Positions 1 to 9,324 of a stretch of 45,360 bases of DNA are shown here, piece after piece. This DNA comes from an uncultured Myxococcales bacterium (GTDB lineage Bacteria > Myxococcota_A > UBA9042): NCBI GenBank assembly GCA_903850505.1, contig CAINLT010000266.1, positions 1-45,360 on the forward strand, in the 5' to 3' direction. Numbering within the stretch: the first letter of the stretch is position 1; the number at the start of each line of letters is the position of its first letter. The translations under genes and the position numbers were made by a program. The notes beneath the pieces are model-generated. The model saw only the letters and a list, made by a program, of their open reading frames with translations. It ran no database searches and was not told the DNA's origin.

Positions 1-2
1 CA

Positions 3-512
3 GATGAGGAATCGCCGGAAGCGCGCGACGCCAAGCGGATGGCGGAAGCGCGGCGCAAGCAGGAACAGGAAGGCCAGGACGGCGACAAGGGCGACAAGGG
101 CGAGAAAGGCGGACAGAAATCTGGCAAGTTCAAGCTCGGCCAAGGCAAGGACGGGCAGTTCGACCGCATGGAGGCGATCCGTCAGGGCTACGAGCAGGAC
201 GGCAAAGCGGGCGGCAGCGAACCCGGCAACAAGAAGGGCGACGACAGCGAAAGTGGCGGCAACAAGCGCATCGCCGGCGGCAAGCGCGAGCAGTTGAAGG
301 GCCAGGAAGGCGCCGGACCGGACATCAAGAAGGTGTTCAGCGACGCGGCCAAGAAGGGTTTCTCGCGGCAGGGCTGGCGGGACGTCTACACGGAGTACTC
401 GCAGGTCGCTGACGACATGCTGGACCAGGAACAGATTCCGCCGGGGCGCCGCAGCGTCGTGCGGCAGTATTTTGAGTTGATTCGCCCGCGCAAGGGCTGG
501 GGTCCGCGCTAA
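3..512 (+). CDS. C-terminal part of an uncharacterised charged protein of a MoxR/VWA operon (5' end outside window)
   Basis: The reading frame is open from base 3, so only the last ~169 residues are visible. The first two thirds is low-complexity and rich in Lys, Asp, Glu, Gly and Gln, probably a disordered linker. The last ~50 residues look folded and end with a Pro-Pro-Gly-Arg-Arg...Tyr-Phe-Glu-Leu-Ile-Arg-Pro motif. I recall similar C-terminal tails on large proteins located just upstream of moxR in comparable operons, but I cannot name the family. The stop is 21 bases before the moxR start, which has its own ribosome site, so the gene is probably first or early in the operon. Function is unknown; a membrane-associated partner of the Bat-type complex is a guess from context. 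Confidence 0.6.
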   Translation, partial: DEESPEARDAKRMAEARRKQEQEGQDGDKGDKGEKGGQKSGKFKLGQGKDGQFDRMEAIRQGYEQDGKAGGSEPGNKKGDDSESGGNKRIAGGKREQLKGQEGAGPDIKKVFSDAAKKGFSRQGWRDVYTEYSQVADDMLDQEQIPPGRRSVVRQYFELIRPRKGWGPR

Positions 513-533
513 CGGCGGCAGGCAAGGAGAGTC

Positions 534-1529
534 ATGGCACAGGCAGCAGAACAGCACGAGATTGAGCACCAGATGGCGTGGATGGCGGAGCGCATGGCGG
601 CGCTCAAGGCCGAATTGCAGAAGGTCATGGTCGGCCAGGACGACGTGATTGAAAGCGTGCTGCTGGGCATGCTCGCGGGCGGTCACGTGCTGCTGGAAGG
701 CGTGCCGGGTCTGGGCAAGACGCTGCTGGTGCGGACGCTGGCGCAGGCGCTGGATTTGCAGTTCTCGCGCGTGCAGTTCACCCCGGATTTGATGCCGTCG
801 GACATCATTGGCGCGCAGATTCTCGCGGAGGACGGCAAGGGCGGTCGCGCGCTGGTGTTCCAGGAAGGGCCGGTGTTCACGAACATCCTGCTGGCCGACG
901 AAATCAACCGCGCGACGCCCAAGACCCAGTCCGCGCTGCTGGAGGCGATGCAGGAGCGCTCGGTGACCGTGGGCCGGACGACGTATCCGCTCGCGCCGCC
1001 GTTTTTTGTGCTGGCGACGCAGAATCCGCTGGAGATGGAGGGCACGTACGTGCTGCCGGAAGCCCAACTCGACCGGTTCCTGTTCAAGATCGACGTGCCG
1101 TTTCCTACCGACAAGGAGCTGACGGAGATCGCGACGCGGACGGTGCGCTCGGTGCAGGCGACGGTTGAGCCGGTGCTTTCCGGCTTGGACATCCTGACGA
1201 TTCAGCACTTTGCCGTGGATTGCCCGATTGCGCCGCACGTCGTGGAGTACGCGGTGAAGTTGGTCAGCGGATCGCATGGCAAGCTGGCGGCGGCCAAGCA
1301 GTACCTGCGCGGTGGTGCGAGTCCGCGCGCGGTGCAGGCGCTGGTCGCGGGCGCGAAGCTGCGGGCGCTGCTGCAGGGACGGCCCAACGGCGCGATCGAC
1401 GACGTGAAGGCGCTGGCCAAGCCCGTGATGCGCCATCGCTTGCTGCTGAACTTCGACGCCGAGGCGGACCGCGTGCGGCCCGATCAGGTGATTGAGCAGA
1501 TGATCGCCGAACTCGACAAGCAGCGCTGA
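534..1529 (+). CDS. moxR: MoxR-family AAA+ ATPase
   Basis: This is a 331-residue AAA+ ATPase of the MoxR group, thought to act as a chaperone that remodels or activates von Willebrand A (VWA) proteins encoded beside it. Visible motifs are the Walker A GVPGLGKT (residues 56-63), a Walker B ending ILLADE (about 118-123), and a sensor-like segment 'LATQNPLEMEGTY', all typical of the family; the length is normal. An AGGAGAG ribosome site precedes the ATG at 534. The DUF58 gene follows after 7 bases, then two VWA membrane proteins, which is the classic MoxR-DUF58-BatA order. The client is probably one or both VWA proteins; what process they serve here is not shown by the sequence. Confidence 0.93.
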   Translation: MAQAAEQHEIEHQMAWMAERMAALKAELQKVMVGQDDVIESVLLGMLAGGHVLLEGVPGLGKTLLVRTLAQALDLQFSRVQFTPDLMPSDIIGAQILAEDGKGGRALVFQEGPVFTNILLADEINRATPKTQSALLEAMQERSVTVGRTTYPLAPPFFVLATQNPLEMEGTYVLPEAQLDRFLFKIDVPFPTDKELTEIATRTVRSVQATVEPVLSGLDILTIQHFAVDCPIAPHVVEYAVKLVSGSHGKLAAAKQYLRGGASPRAVQALVAGAKLRALLQGRPNGAIDDVKALAKPVMRHRLLLNFDAEADRVRPDQVIEQMIAELDKQR

Positions 1530-1536
1530 GGTCCGC

Positions 1537-2460
1537 TTGAGCCACGACGCCACAACCAGCCACGAGGGCATCCGCGACGACCTGTTCGACGCGGCGTTCC
1601 TCGGTCGCGTCGAGCAGCTCGCCTTGCTTGCGCGCCGCATGGCCAGTTCAGGCACGCGCGCCAATCGCCGGTCGCGCGTCGTCGGCAGCGGCATCGAGTT
1701 CGCCGATCACCGCGGCTACACGCCGGGCGACGACCTGCGCAACGTCGACTGGAAGCTTTTTGCCCGCACGGAGCGGCTGAATTTGCGCCTGTACGAGGAG
1801 GAGGAAGACCTCTCCGTGTACTTCCTCATCGACCGCTCGACGTCCATGACGATGGCGCCCGACGGCGAAAAGACGCTCCTGGAGCGCGCGCTGCAGGTCG
1901 CCGCGGCGCTTTCCTACATCGCGCTGTCCAATCTCGATCGCGTGGCCGTCGTGCCGTTTTCCGACAAGATCACCGCGCCGATGCGGCCGGTCCGCGGTCG
2001 CGCGCAGTTCTTCAAGATCCTGCGCGTGCTGTCAGACGTGCCGCCGGGCGGGCAAACGGACATCCAGTCGGCGTTTGCCGGCTGGCTGCGCACGCAACCG
2101 CGACCTGGACTGGCGGTCGTGATCTCCGATTTCTTTGACGCGAAGGGCTTGGGCGACGCGCTGCGCCTGCTGACCTACCGCGGTTTTGAGCCGATGGTCC
2201 TGCAACTGGTCGATCGCAGCCTGCTCGACGCCGACGTGCAGGGTGACCTGGCGATTGTCGACTGCGAGACCGGTGAGACGCGCGAGATCGTCCTGACGCC
2301 GCAGCTTCTGGCGCGCTACCGCGTGGCCTTTGAGCAGCTGGGCCACGAAGTGCAGCGCGCGGCAAGCGAAGTTGGCGCGCGTTGCCTGCAGGTCGACTTG
2401 AGCGTGCCATTTGACGACGTCGTGATGCGGGTGTTTCGCGCCGGAGGCTTCCTCGGGTGA
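1537..2460 (+). CDS. DUF58 domain protein (VWA-like, MoxR partner)
   Basis: This 307-residue protein carries the DUF58 signature 'YTPGDDLRNVDWKLFART' at about residues 61-78, followed by a VWA-like fold whose metal-site motif is DRSTSM (99-104). DUF58 proteins are the usual cytoplasmic or membrane-peripheral partners of MoxR ATPases. There is no signal peptide or membrane segment. The start is a TTG at 1537, chosen because GAGG (1528-1531) sits 5 bases upstream and no better ATG exists before the DUF58 core. The 3' end overlaps the next gene by 4 bases (GTGA), indicating translational coupling. Confidence 0.9.
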   Translation: MSHDATTSHEGIRDDLFDAAFLGRVEQLALLARRMASSGTRANRRSRVVGSGIEFADHRGYTPGDDLRNVDWKLFARTERLNLRLYEEEEDLSVYFLIDRSTSMTMAPDGEKTLLERALQVAAALSYIALSNLDRVAVVPFSDKITAPMRPVRGRAQFFKILRVLSDVPPGGQTDIQSAFAGWLRTQPRPGLAVVISDFFDAKGLGDALRLLTYRGFEPMVLQLVDRSLLDADVQGDLAIVDCETGETREIVLTPQLLARYRVAFEQLGHEVQRAASEVGARCLQVDLSVPFDDVVMRVFRAGGFLG

Positions 2461-4466
2461 ACGCGCTGCACGTCAACCAACTGCTGATGAATGCCAACGA
2501 CGTGCTGCGGCTGGCGGGCGCGATGCTCGCCGTCATCGCCCTGCTGTACCTGCTGCGGCCGCGGCAACGGCGGGTGGAAGTGCCGTTTGGCGGCCTGTGG
2601 CAGCGCGTGCTGGCGGAGAGCGAGTCGCGCGTGGTGGGGCGCAACCTGCGGCGTCTGCTGTCTTTCCTGCTCATGTTGACGTTGGCTGGGCTGTGCATCG
2701 CCGCGCTTGCGGAGCCGCTTTTTGGTCGGCGGACGACCGGGCCGAAAGTCGAGGCGCCGCGGCCGCACACGGTGGTCATCGTCGACGTTTCGGCGTCGAT
2801 GCAGACGCTGGATGGCCAGAACGGCTCGCGGCTGGCGGAGGCGCAGGCGGCGCTCCGGCGCTGGCTCGTCGCGGCGCCCGCGGAAGAGGACGTGCTGCTG
2901 ATGGCGGCTTCTGGCCACGCGGAAGTGCTCGCTGGCTGGGGCAGCGACCGCGCGACGCTGGATGCGGGCATTGGCCGGCTGCACGCGACGGACGGCGGTC
3001 TGGACCTGCGGCGGGCGGTGGACACGGCGCAGCAGGCGCTGGCGCACAGCCACAACGGGCGGATCGTGCTGGTCAGCGACGCGGGACCGGCGGAGCTGCC
3101 GCTGGAAATCACGCCCCAAGTGGCGATCGAGCACCTGCGCGTGGGGCCGGCGCGGGCGTGGCAGCCGGGTCAGCCGACGCCGCCAAGGAACCTGACGAAT
3201 CTCGCGGTTGGTGAGCTCCGCGTGCGGCCCGATCCGACGGATCCGAGCCGCGGTACGCTGACGGTCCAGGTGCGCAATGACGCCGCCCAACCGGTTGCGG
3301 CGCAGTTGCTGCTGGCCGGGAGCGACACGGCCTTTGACGCGGCGACGTTTGGCAAGACCGACGCGCTGCGGCGCATCGTCGACGTGGACCTGCCGCCCGG
3401 GCTGTCGACGCAGACGGTGCCTGGCGTGGATCTGACGGCCGCGCGCTTTGCCGTGCAGGTTCGCGGCAAGGCTGGCGTCCACGATCTGGCGCCCTGGGAC
3501 GATTGGGGCTTTGCCGTGCTGGCGGAGCGCCGCGAGCTGGGCGTGCTTGTCGTGACGGGGAGCCCGGAGGTCGATCCGGCGGCTGGCAACCTGTATCTCT
3601 CGGCCGCGCTTTTTGCCCACGGCAAGGTCAAGGTGCAGCACCTCGCGGCGGCGGACTATCACCCGGAGACGTTTGCCGCCAAGGACCGCGCGCGCCACGG
3701 CGTGGATGTCGTCGTGCTGGATCAGGCGGGCTTTGCGCTGCCGGAAGGGACGCCGGGCCTCGTGCTGTCGCTCGCTGGCGCACCGACGGAGACGCTGCGA
3801 CTGGCGCAAGGACCGGAGCTGGCGGTGCGCGGCGAGGAGCATCCGGCGATGCGCGGGATCTCGTTCCAGGACACCAATTTCGACAAAGTGCGGCTGATTC
3901 CGACGCGTCCGGGCGACGTGATCCTCGCGGTGGCCAAGCCGCGCGGCGCGGTGATGGTGGCGCGCCAGGATGGCGCCCGTTCGCTGGAGTGGGGCATCGA
4001 CCTGCTGGAGACGGACCTGGGCGCGCGCTATTCGCTGCCGCTCCTGGTGTCCAACGCGCTGCTGTGGCTGGCCGGTCAGGAGGAATCGCTGGTGCCGCCG
4101 CTGCTGGTTGGCCGGCCGTGGGCGGTAGACGCGCCGGTCAACGCCGAGTGGCAATACGTGGAGCCCGGGCAGAAGCCGCGGCCGGCGCGGACGTCAGGCC
4201 GGCAACTGCTGGGCCAGAGCGAGCACCACGGCGTGCACGTGTGGCAGTCCGACGGCGATCGCCTCGTCGCGCGGGCAACCGTGCTTGCGCCGACGGAGAA
4301 TCCGACCCTGCTGCAGCCGTGGGGCCCAGAGGCGCGGACGCTGGCGACGACGCGCGTTGCCGAGCAGCGGGCGTTGGCGTTGCCACGCTGGAGCCTGTGG
4401 CTGCTGGCGGCGCTGCTGATTTTCGCGGTGGAATGGCTGACCTACTTGCGGCGGAGGACGGTATGA
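2457..4466 (+). CDS. BatA-like membrane protein with von Willebrand A domain
   Basis: This 669-residue protein has the layout of the aerotolerance (BatA) N-terminal family. It has a short N-terminal helix pair (about residues 17-33 and 65-84), then a VWA domain opening with the metal-site motif DVSASM (110-115), a long beta-rich middle, and one C-terminal membrane helix ending in Arg-rich residues (about 643-669). The VWA domain should lie in the periplasm, anchored at both ends. It begins with GTG at 2457 inside the stop of the DUF58 gene and ends in an ATGA overlap with the next gene. It probably works with the following VWA protein and MoxR; the biological client is unknown. Confidence 0.85.
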   Translation: MNALHVNQLLMNANDVLRLAGAMLAVIALLYLLRPRQRRVEVPFGGLWQRVLAESESRVVGRNLRRLLSFLLMLTLAGLCIAALAEPLFGRRTTGPKVEAPRPHTVVIVDVSASMQTLDGQNGSRLAEAQAALRRWLVAAPAEEDVLLMAASGHAEVLAGWGSDRATLDAGIGRLHATDGGLDLRRAVDTAQQALAHSHNGRIVLVSDAGPAELPLEITPQVAIEHLRVGPARAWQPGQPTPPRNLTNLAVGELRVRPDPTDPSRGTLTVQVRNDAAQPVAAQLLLAGSDTAFDAATFGKTDALRRIVDVDLPPGLSTQTVPGVDLTAARFAVQVRGKAGVHDLAPWDDWGFAVLAERRELGVLVVTGSPEVDPAAGNLYLSAALFAHGKVKVQHLAAADYHPETFAAKDRARHGVDVVVLDQAGFALPEGTPGLVLSLAGAPTETLRLAQGPELAVRGEEHPAMRGISFQDTNFDKVRLIPTRPGDVILAVAKPRGAVMVARQDGARSLEWGIDLLETDLGARYSLPLLVSNALLWLAGQEESLVPPLLVGRPWAVDAPVNAEWQYVEPGQKPRPARTSGRQLLGQSEHHGVHVWQSDGDRLVARATVLAPTENPTLLQPWGPEARTLATTRVAEQRALALPRWSLWLLAALLIFAVEWLTYLRRRTV

Positions 4467-7267
4467 CGCGCGCCCGCCGCCTTTGGATTGCCGTGATCGG
4501 CGCCGTGGCGATCGCCTTGACGCTGCTGATCGCCGCTCAGGTTCCGCTGCAATTGGCGTTGCTGGCGCGTCAAGGTATCGACTTCGCTGCGCCCCAGTTG
4601 CTGTGGCTGGGGACGATCGCATGGCTGGTGCCGATGGCGGTCGCATGGTCGCTCACGGACCTGCCGCGTTGGCAGCAGGGGCTGCAGGTGCTGGCGCGCA
4701 TGGCGCTGATCGCGTTGCTCGCGGTGGCGATGGCCGGGCCGCGCTTGCTGCATGAACGGCCGCGGCGGGCGCAGGTCGTTCACGTCATCGATCGTTCGGC
4801 TTCCGTGCCTGACGCGCTCTTGCGGGCGGCCGAACGCGGCGTGCAGCAGAGCGAGATCGCCGCCCGGCAGGTTGGCAAGAACGCGGTCGACGACGCGCTT
4901 GACGCCAGTGATCGCGCCGTGCCCGCCGTCCAGGTCATCGCTTTTGACCGCGAGGCGTTGACGCTGCCGTGGCCGCCGACGCCGATCCAGGACGCCGTTG
5001 CGCCCCTGCAGTTGCCGCGCCGCCCGAACGAGGAGCGTGAGACCGATCTGGCCGCGGCGCTGAATCTTGCGCTGGGCCTGCTGGACGGCCACAGCGTGCC
5101 GCACGTCGTCATTTGGTCGGATGGCCTGGAGACCCAAGGCGACGCGCTGCAACTGCTCGAAGCCCTGCGCGCGTCCGGCGTGCGGGTGCATGTGCCCGCG
5201 CTGCCGGAGATGCCGCCGACGGGTGAGGTCGTGGTGGAGCGGTTCGAGCTGCCGGCGAAGGTGCGCGCCAACGTGCCGTTCCCGGTCGCGGTGGCGGTGC
5301 AGTCGTCAGGGCCGGCGACGGTGCGGTGCACGCTGGCGATCCAGGACCAGCCGCCGCTGCACGTGGAGCAGGCGATCACGGCGGGCACGACGCGCCTGGA
5401 ATTTGGCCTTGCGCGGCTGAAGGAAGCGGGGACCCACGATCTGGAAACGACGTGCGAAGTGCTGACGGGCGCCGATCGCTTTGCCCTGAACAACCACCTG
5501 CGCGGGCGCGTGGCGGTGCTGGTGCGGCCCAAAGTGCTGTACGTCGAGGGCGCCAAAGGCCAGAGCCAGTACCTGACGCGCGCGCTGACCGACGATTTCG
5601 AGGTCGAGACCGCCGACGCCGATGGCCTGCCGCGTTCGCTCGCGGGCTTGAAGCCGTTCCAGGCGATTGTGCTGAGCGACGTGCCGCGCGTGTCTTCCGC
5701 GGGCGTGCCGCTGCTGACGGACGGCGACATGCGCAACCTGGAGGCGTACGTCAAGGCCGGTGGTGGCCTGCTGGTGCTGGGCGGCGAGAACAGCTTGGGC
5801 TCGGGCGGCTATCAGGACACGTACCTCGACAAACACGTGCTGCCCGTGCGCATGGACGTGGAAAACACGATGGAGACGCCGACCATCGCGCTCATGCTGG
5901 CGGTGGATCGCTCGGGCTCGATGCAAGGGCCCAAAATGGAGCTGGCCAAGGAGGCGGCGCGGGCGACGGCGGAGTCGCTGGCACCGGAGGATCTGATCGG
6001 CGTGGTGTCTTTTGACTCCGAGGCGCGGCTCGCGGTGCGGCTGCAGCGGGCCGGCAATCGCTACCGCATTTCCACGGACATCGGCAAGTTGAACGCCAAC
6101 GGCGGCACGCACATCTACCCCGCGCTGGACATGGCCTACCAGACGCTGCTGACCGCGCCGGCCAAGATCAAGCACGTGATTCTGTTGACGGATGGTCAGG
6201 CGCCGCGGCAGGGAATCGACGCGCTCGTGCGGCAGATGAAGCGGTCGGGCATTACCGTCTCGACGGTGGGCGTGGGCAGCGACGTGGACCACAACCTGTT
6301 GGAAAGCATCGCGGATCGCGGCGGCGGGCGGTTCTACTTTACCGATCGGCCGGAGACGCTGCCGCGGATCTTCGTGAAGGAGACCAAGCTCATCGCGGGC
6401 GACAGCGTGATCGAGCAGCGCGTGCACGCCAAACGGGCGCCGGGACTGGGGCGCATCGACCTGTTGCGCGGTGTGCGCGTGGAGGATGCGCCGCTGCTGA
6501 CGGGCTATCTGCCGACCAAGGTGAAGCCGGGCGCGGAGGAGATCCTGCGGTTGACGTCGGGCAAGCCGCTGCTGGTGCGCTGGAAGCTGGGGCTGGGCAA
6601 AGTGACGGTATTCACGAGCGACCTGAAGAACCGCTGGGCTGCACAGTGGCTGGATTGGCCGGGCTATGCGCTGCTGGCGCGGCAGACCGTGCGCGATTTG
6701 CTGCAGGAGGACGTCGGCATCGCGCTGGACGTGCGGCTGGCGCGCGAGCGCGACCGGCTGCGTGTGGCGGTGGACGCACTGGACGAGGACGACCACTACC
6801 TGACCGGGATGCTGGCGATGGCGAAGGTGACGCGGCCCGACGGCAGCCAGGCGGACCTGCGGCTGACGGAGGTCGCCGAAGGGCGCTACGAGACGGCGCT
6901 GCCGCTGGCCGCGCTGGGACCGTACGACGTGGCGGTGACGCTGCGGGCGCGCGCGGACCAGCCCGTGCTGGCGAGTGGACGTGCGACCGCGGTGCACCCG
7001 TATCCCGACGAGTATCGGCTCGCGGATGGCAAGAGCGCAGTGCTCGCGCAGCTGGCGACGGCGACGGGCGGCAAGGTCGCGAGCCAGCCAGCGGATTGGC
7101 TGGACGTACATGGCGCGACGCACAAGGATTGGCAGTGGCTGTGGCCGCAGTTGGTGTGGTGGGCGCTCGGGCTGCTCCTCGTGGACCTGATGCTGCGGCG
7201 CGTCCGGCTCGGTCGCGTGCGGGCGGTGCGCTGGCATGCGCTGCGGCTGCGCGGCAAACGGAAATAG
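4463..7267 (+). CDS. Large membrane VWA protein with glutamine-amidotransferase-like segment
   Basis: The start is ATG 4463, overlapping the previous stop as ATGA; the open frame runs back to 3503 but that part only shadows the upstream gene. The product is 934 residues. Three hydrophobic helices lie in the first ~90 residues. A first VWA-like segment follows with 'IDRSAS' near residue 112, then a glutamine-amidotransferase-like region with 'LVLGGENSLGSGGY' near 437-450. A second, intact VWA domain has DRSGS at 482-486, and one membrane helix lies near the C-terminus. The mix of VWA and class-I amidotransferase-like folds is known in large Bat-operon proteins. The amidotransferase-like part lacks an obvious catalytic Cys and is probably structural. 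It is the last gene of the operon and converges on the next gene with a 6-base gap. Confidence 0.87.
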   Translation: MTRARRLWIAVIGAVAIALTLLIAAQVPLQLALLARQGIDFAAPQLLWLGTIAWLVPMAVAWSLTDLPRWQQGLQVLARMALIALLAVAMAGPRLLHERPRRAQVVHVIDRSASVPDALLRAAERGVQQSEIAARQVGKNAVDDALDASDRAVPAVQVIAFDREALTLPWPPTPIQDAVAPLQLPRRPNEERETDLAAALNLALGLLDGHSVPHVVIWSDGLETQGDALQLLEALRASGVRVHVPALPEMPPTGEVVVERFELPAKVRANVPFPVAVAVQSSGPATVRCTLAIQDQPPLHVEQAITAGTTRLEFGLARLKEAGTHDLETTCEVLTGADRFALNNHLRGRVAVLVRPKVLYVEGAKGQSQYLTRALTDDFEVETADADGLPRSLAGLKPFQAIVLSDVPRVSSAGVPLLTDGDMRNLEAYVKAGGGLLVLGGENSLGSGGYQDTYLDKHVLPVRMDVENTMETPTIALMLAVDRSGSMQGPKMELAKEAARATAESLAPEDLIGVVSFDSEARLAVRLQRAGNRYRISTDIGKLNANGGTHIYPALDMAYQTLLTAPAKIKHVILLTDGQAPRQGIDALVRQMKRSGITVSTVGVGSDVDHNLLESIADRGGGRFYFTDRPETLPRIFVKETKLIAGDSVIEQRVHAKRAPGLGRIDLLRGVRVEDAPLLTGYLPTKVKPGAEEILRLTSGKPLLVRWKLGLGKVTVFTSDLKNRWAAQWLDWPGYALLARQTVRDLLQEDVGIALDVRLARERDRLRVAVDALDEDDHYLTGMLAMAKVTRPDGSQADLRLTEVAEGRYETALPLAALGPYDVAVTLRARADQPVLASGRATAVHPYPDEYRLADGKSAVLAQLATATGGKVASQPADWLDVHGATHKDWQWLWPQLVWWALGLLLVDLMLRRVRLGRVRAVRWHALRLRGKRK

Positions 7268-7273
7268 CCCTGC

Positions 7274-7849
7274 CTACGGCATCCACAGCGCTTCGGACTC
7301 GCCTGTGCGCTTGGCGATCCACCGGCTCGCGACAAATAGCCAGTCGCTCAGCCGGTTCAGGTACTTCAAATCCTCTGGCGCCACATCTTCCAGGTGCGCG
7401 AGCTCAAACGCGCGCCGCTCCGCCCGTCGGCAAACCGTCCGCGCCAGGTGCAGCGCCGCGCTCGTCGGCCCACCGCCCGGCAGCACGAACGACTTCAGCG
7501 GCTCCAGCTCGGCGTTCAGCGCGTCGAGCGAAGCCTCCAGCCCCGCGACGTCCGCCGCAACAATCACCGGCTGATTGGGCCAGCGCGTCTCGATCCGCGT
7601 CGCCAGGCTCGAACCGAGATTGAAGAGCTGCTGCTGGATCGCGAACAGTTGCCCGTCCAGATTGACGCGCGCCGCCTCGTCCGCAGTCTGCTTGTTGGCC
7701 TCGCGGCACAAGCCGATGCACGCGTTCAACTCGTCCACCGTGCCATAGGCTTCAATCCGCGGATCGTCTTTGGGCACGCGTTCGCCGCCGACCAATCCGG
7801 TGGTGCCATCGTCGCCAGTTCGTGTGTAGATGCGGTTGAGTCTGACCAT
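7274..7849 (-). CDS. Cob(I)yrinic acid a,c-diamide adenosyltransferase, PduO type
   Basis: This 191-residue enzyme attaches the adenosyl group of ATP to the cobalt of cobalamin or its precursors, making coenzyme B12. PduO-type hallmarks are visible: the N-terminal nucleotide loop 'RTGDDGTTGLVGG' (residues 10-22), 'YGTVDELNACIG' (35-46), 'RAERR' in the third helix region, and the C-terminal 'LNRLSDWLFVASR'. Length matches the family (about 190). It stands alone on the minus strand, divergent from the AmmeMemoRadiSam genes; no other B12 gene is in the window, so it may serve salvage or an adenosylcobalamin-dependent enzyme elsewhere. Confidence 0.94.
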   Translation of the reverse strand: MVRLNRIYTRTGDDGTTGLVGGERVPKDDPRIEAYGTVDELNACIGLCREANKQTADEAARVNLDGQLFAIQQQLFNLGSSLATRIETRWPNQPVIVAADVAGLEASLDALNAELEPLKSFVLPGGGPTSAALHLARTVCRRAERRAFELAHLEDVAPEDLKYLNRLSDWLFVASRWIAKRTGESEALWMP

Positions 7850-7916
7850 GTGCGGAGTCTAGCGGCCTCCGCCGTCGCTGCCCAGCCGTCCCTGCGCACG
7901 TCGGCGTTTTTTCAGG

Positions 7917-7951
7917 TTGACGCCGCTCCAGCACCGGCTTACTTGAATTTA
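7917..7951 (+). promoter_or_regulatory. Putative promoter giving a leaderless transcript for the Memo-AMMECR1 gene
   Basis: TTGACG (7917-7922) is a near-consensus -35 element. Exactly 17 bases later stands TACTTG (7940-7945), a weak -10. Transcription from it would begin at about 7951-7952, the A of the start codon, and there is no purine-rich ribosome site before that ATG. Both facts fit a leaderless mRNA. The -10 match is poor, so confidence is modest. Confidence 0.35.
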
Positions 7952-9324
7952 TGCAGCACGCTTCCTCCATCGTCGTTCGTCCGCCGGCCGTCGCCGGGAC
8001 TTTCTATCCTGCCGACATGGAGCGCTTGGGCGCGGACGTGGCGGCGCTTCTCGCGGCCGGCGTACAGCCACAGCCGCGCCTCGGATGGCCCAAGGCGTTG
8101 ATCGTGCCGCACGCCGGTTACGCCTACTCCGGCGCCATCGCAGCGGCGGCGTACAGTGAGTGGCGCCGCGGTTTCCGACAGATCCGCCGCGTCATTTTGC
8201 TGGGGCCGGTGCATCGTTTCGCCGTGCCGGGAATCGCGCTCGCGGGCGCGGACGTCTTCTCCACGCCGCTGGGTCAGGTGCCGGTCGATCGCGCCGCGGA
8301 GGCGCAGTTGGCCGATCTCGCGTTTGTGTGCCAGAGCCCGCGGGCGCACGCGTGGGAGCATTCCCTGGAGGTGCAGTTGCCGTTCCTGCAGAACGTGCTG
8401 GAGTCGTTCGCGGTGGTGCCGCTGGCGGTCGGCGATGCGACGGCAGAGCAGGTTGCGGCGGTGATCGAGCGGCTGTGGGGCGGTCCGGAGACGGTGATCG
8501 CGGTCAGCACGGATCTCTCGCATTTTCACCCGCAGAAGGAAGCGGTGGCACTGGACCAGCGGACCGCCAAGCGGATTCTTGCGCTGCGTGCCGACATTCA
8601 GCACGAAGAAGCTTGTGGGGCCACGCCGCTCAATGGCCTGCTCCTGGCGGCGCAGAGCCGCGATCTGGTGATTCGCCGGGTGGCGCAATGCACGTCGGCG
8701 GACACGGCGGGTGGCTACGAGCGGGTCGTCGGCTATGGCGCGTTTGCGCTGGATGACGCCGAGATCGCGGGCGATACGGCCGGCCGCCATTTGCTCGCCT
8801 TGGCGCGGGCGGCGATAGCCCACAAGCTGGGTCTGGCGCCGCAACCGCACGCTTCCCGGTGGTGGCTGCAAGGGCTCGGCGCGACGTTCGTCACGCTGAA
8901 ACAGCACGGTGACCTGCGCGGATGTATCGGCACGCTGGAGGCGCGTTGGCCGTTGGGCGAGGACCTGATCGCCAACGCCCAGCACGCGGCTTTTGACGAT
9001 CCGCGGTTCCTGCCCGTCGAGGCGGCGGATTTGCCGGCGATCCAGATAGAGGTCTCGGTCCTTTCCGCGCCGCAGCAAATGACGTTCTCTTCGGAGGAAG
9101 ACCTGCTCGGTCAACTGCAGCCGGAGGTCGATGGCCTCATCCTGGAGCGGGCGGGGCAACGCGGCACTTTTCTGCCGAGCGTCTGGGAGGACCTGCCGGA
9201 CAAGCGGCAGTTCCTGCGGCATTTGCTCGCAAAGGCAGGGCTCCCGGGCGACACGTCGCTCATGCAGTGTCGGTTGTGGCGCTATCACGTCGCCAAATTC
9301 GCTGAAGCGGAGGTCCAGTCATGA
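7951..9324 (+). CDS. AmmeMemoRadiSam system protein B-A fusion (Memo domain + AMMECR1 domain)
   Basis: This 457-residue protein fuses two components usually encoded by separate genes. Residues 1 to about 270 are a Memo domain, opening with 'RPPAVAGTFYP' and keeping the likely metal-site residues His54 (PHAGY), His88 (GPVHR) and Cys222 (CGATPLNG). From about 280 to the end it is an AMMECR1 domain with 'LRGCIGT' at 322-328. Memo proteins resemble metal-dependent dioxygenases; AMMECR1 function is unsettled. The next gene, the radical SAM enzyme, overlaps by 4 bases (ATGA at 9321), so all three activities come from one transcript. No Shine-Dalgarno is seen before the ATG. The system is widespread in archaea and bacteria, but its product remains uncertain. 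Confidence 0.93.
   Translation: MQHASSIVVRPPAVAGTFYPADMERLGADVAALLAAGVQPQPRLGWPKALIVPHAGYAYSGAIAAAAYSEWRRGFRQIRRVILLGPVHRFAVPGIALAGADVFSTPLGQVPVDRAAEAQLADLAFVCQSPRAHAWEHSLEVQLPFLQNVLESFAVVPLAVGDATAEQVAAVIERLWGGPETVIAVSTDLSHFHPQKEAVALDQRTAKRILALRADIQHEEACGATPLNGLLLAAQSRDLVIRRVAQCTSADTAGGYERVVGYGAFALDDAEIAGDTAGRHLLALARAAIAHKLGLAPQPHASRWWLQGLGATFVTLKQHGDLRGCIGTLEARWPLGEDLIANAQHAAFDDPRFLPVEAADLPAIQIEVSVLSAPQQMTFSSEEDLLGQLQPEVDGLILERAGQRGTFLPSVWEDLPDKRQFLRHLLAKAGLPGDTSLMQCRLWRYHVAKFAEAEVQS

Noticed and set aside
3503..4462. The open frame of the large VWA protein extends 960 bases upstream of its ATG.
   Set aside because: This region overlaps the BatA-like gene, whose VWA and membrane segments are real. 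The ATGA overlap at 4463 is the standard coupled start.
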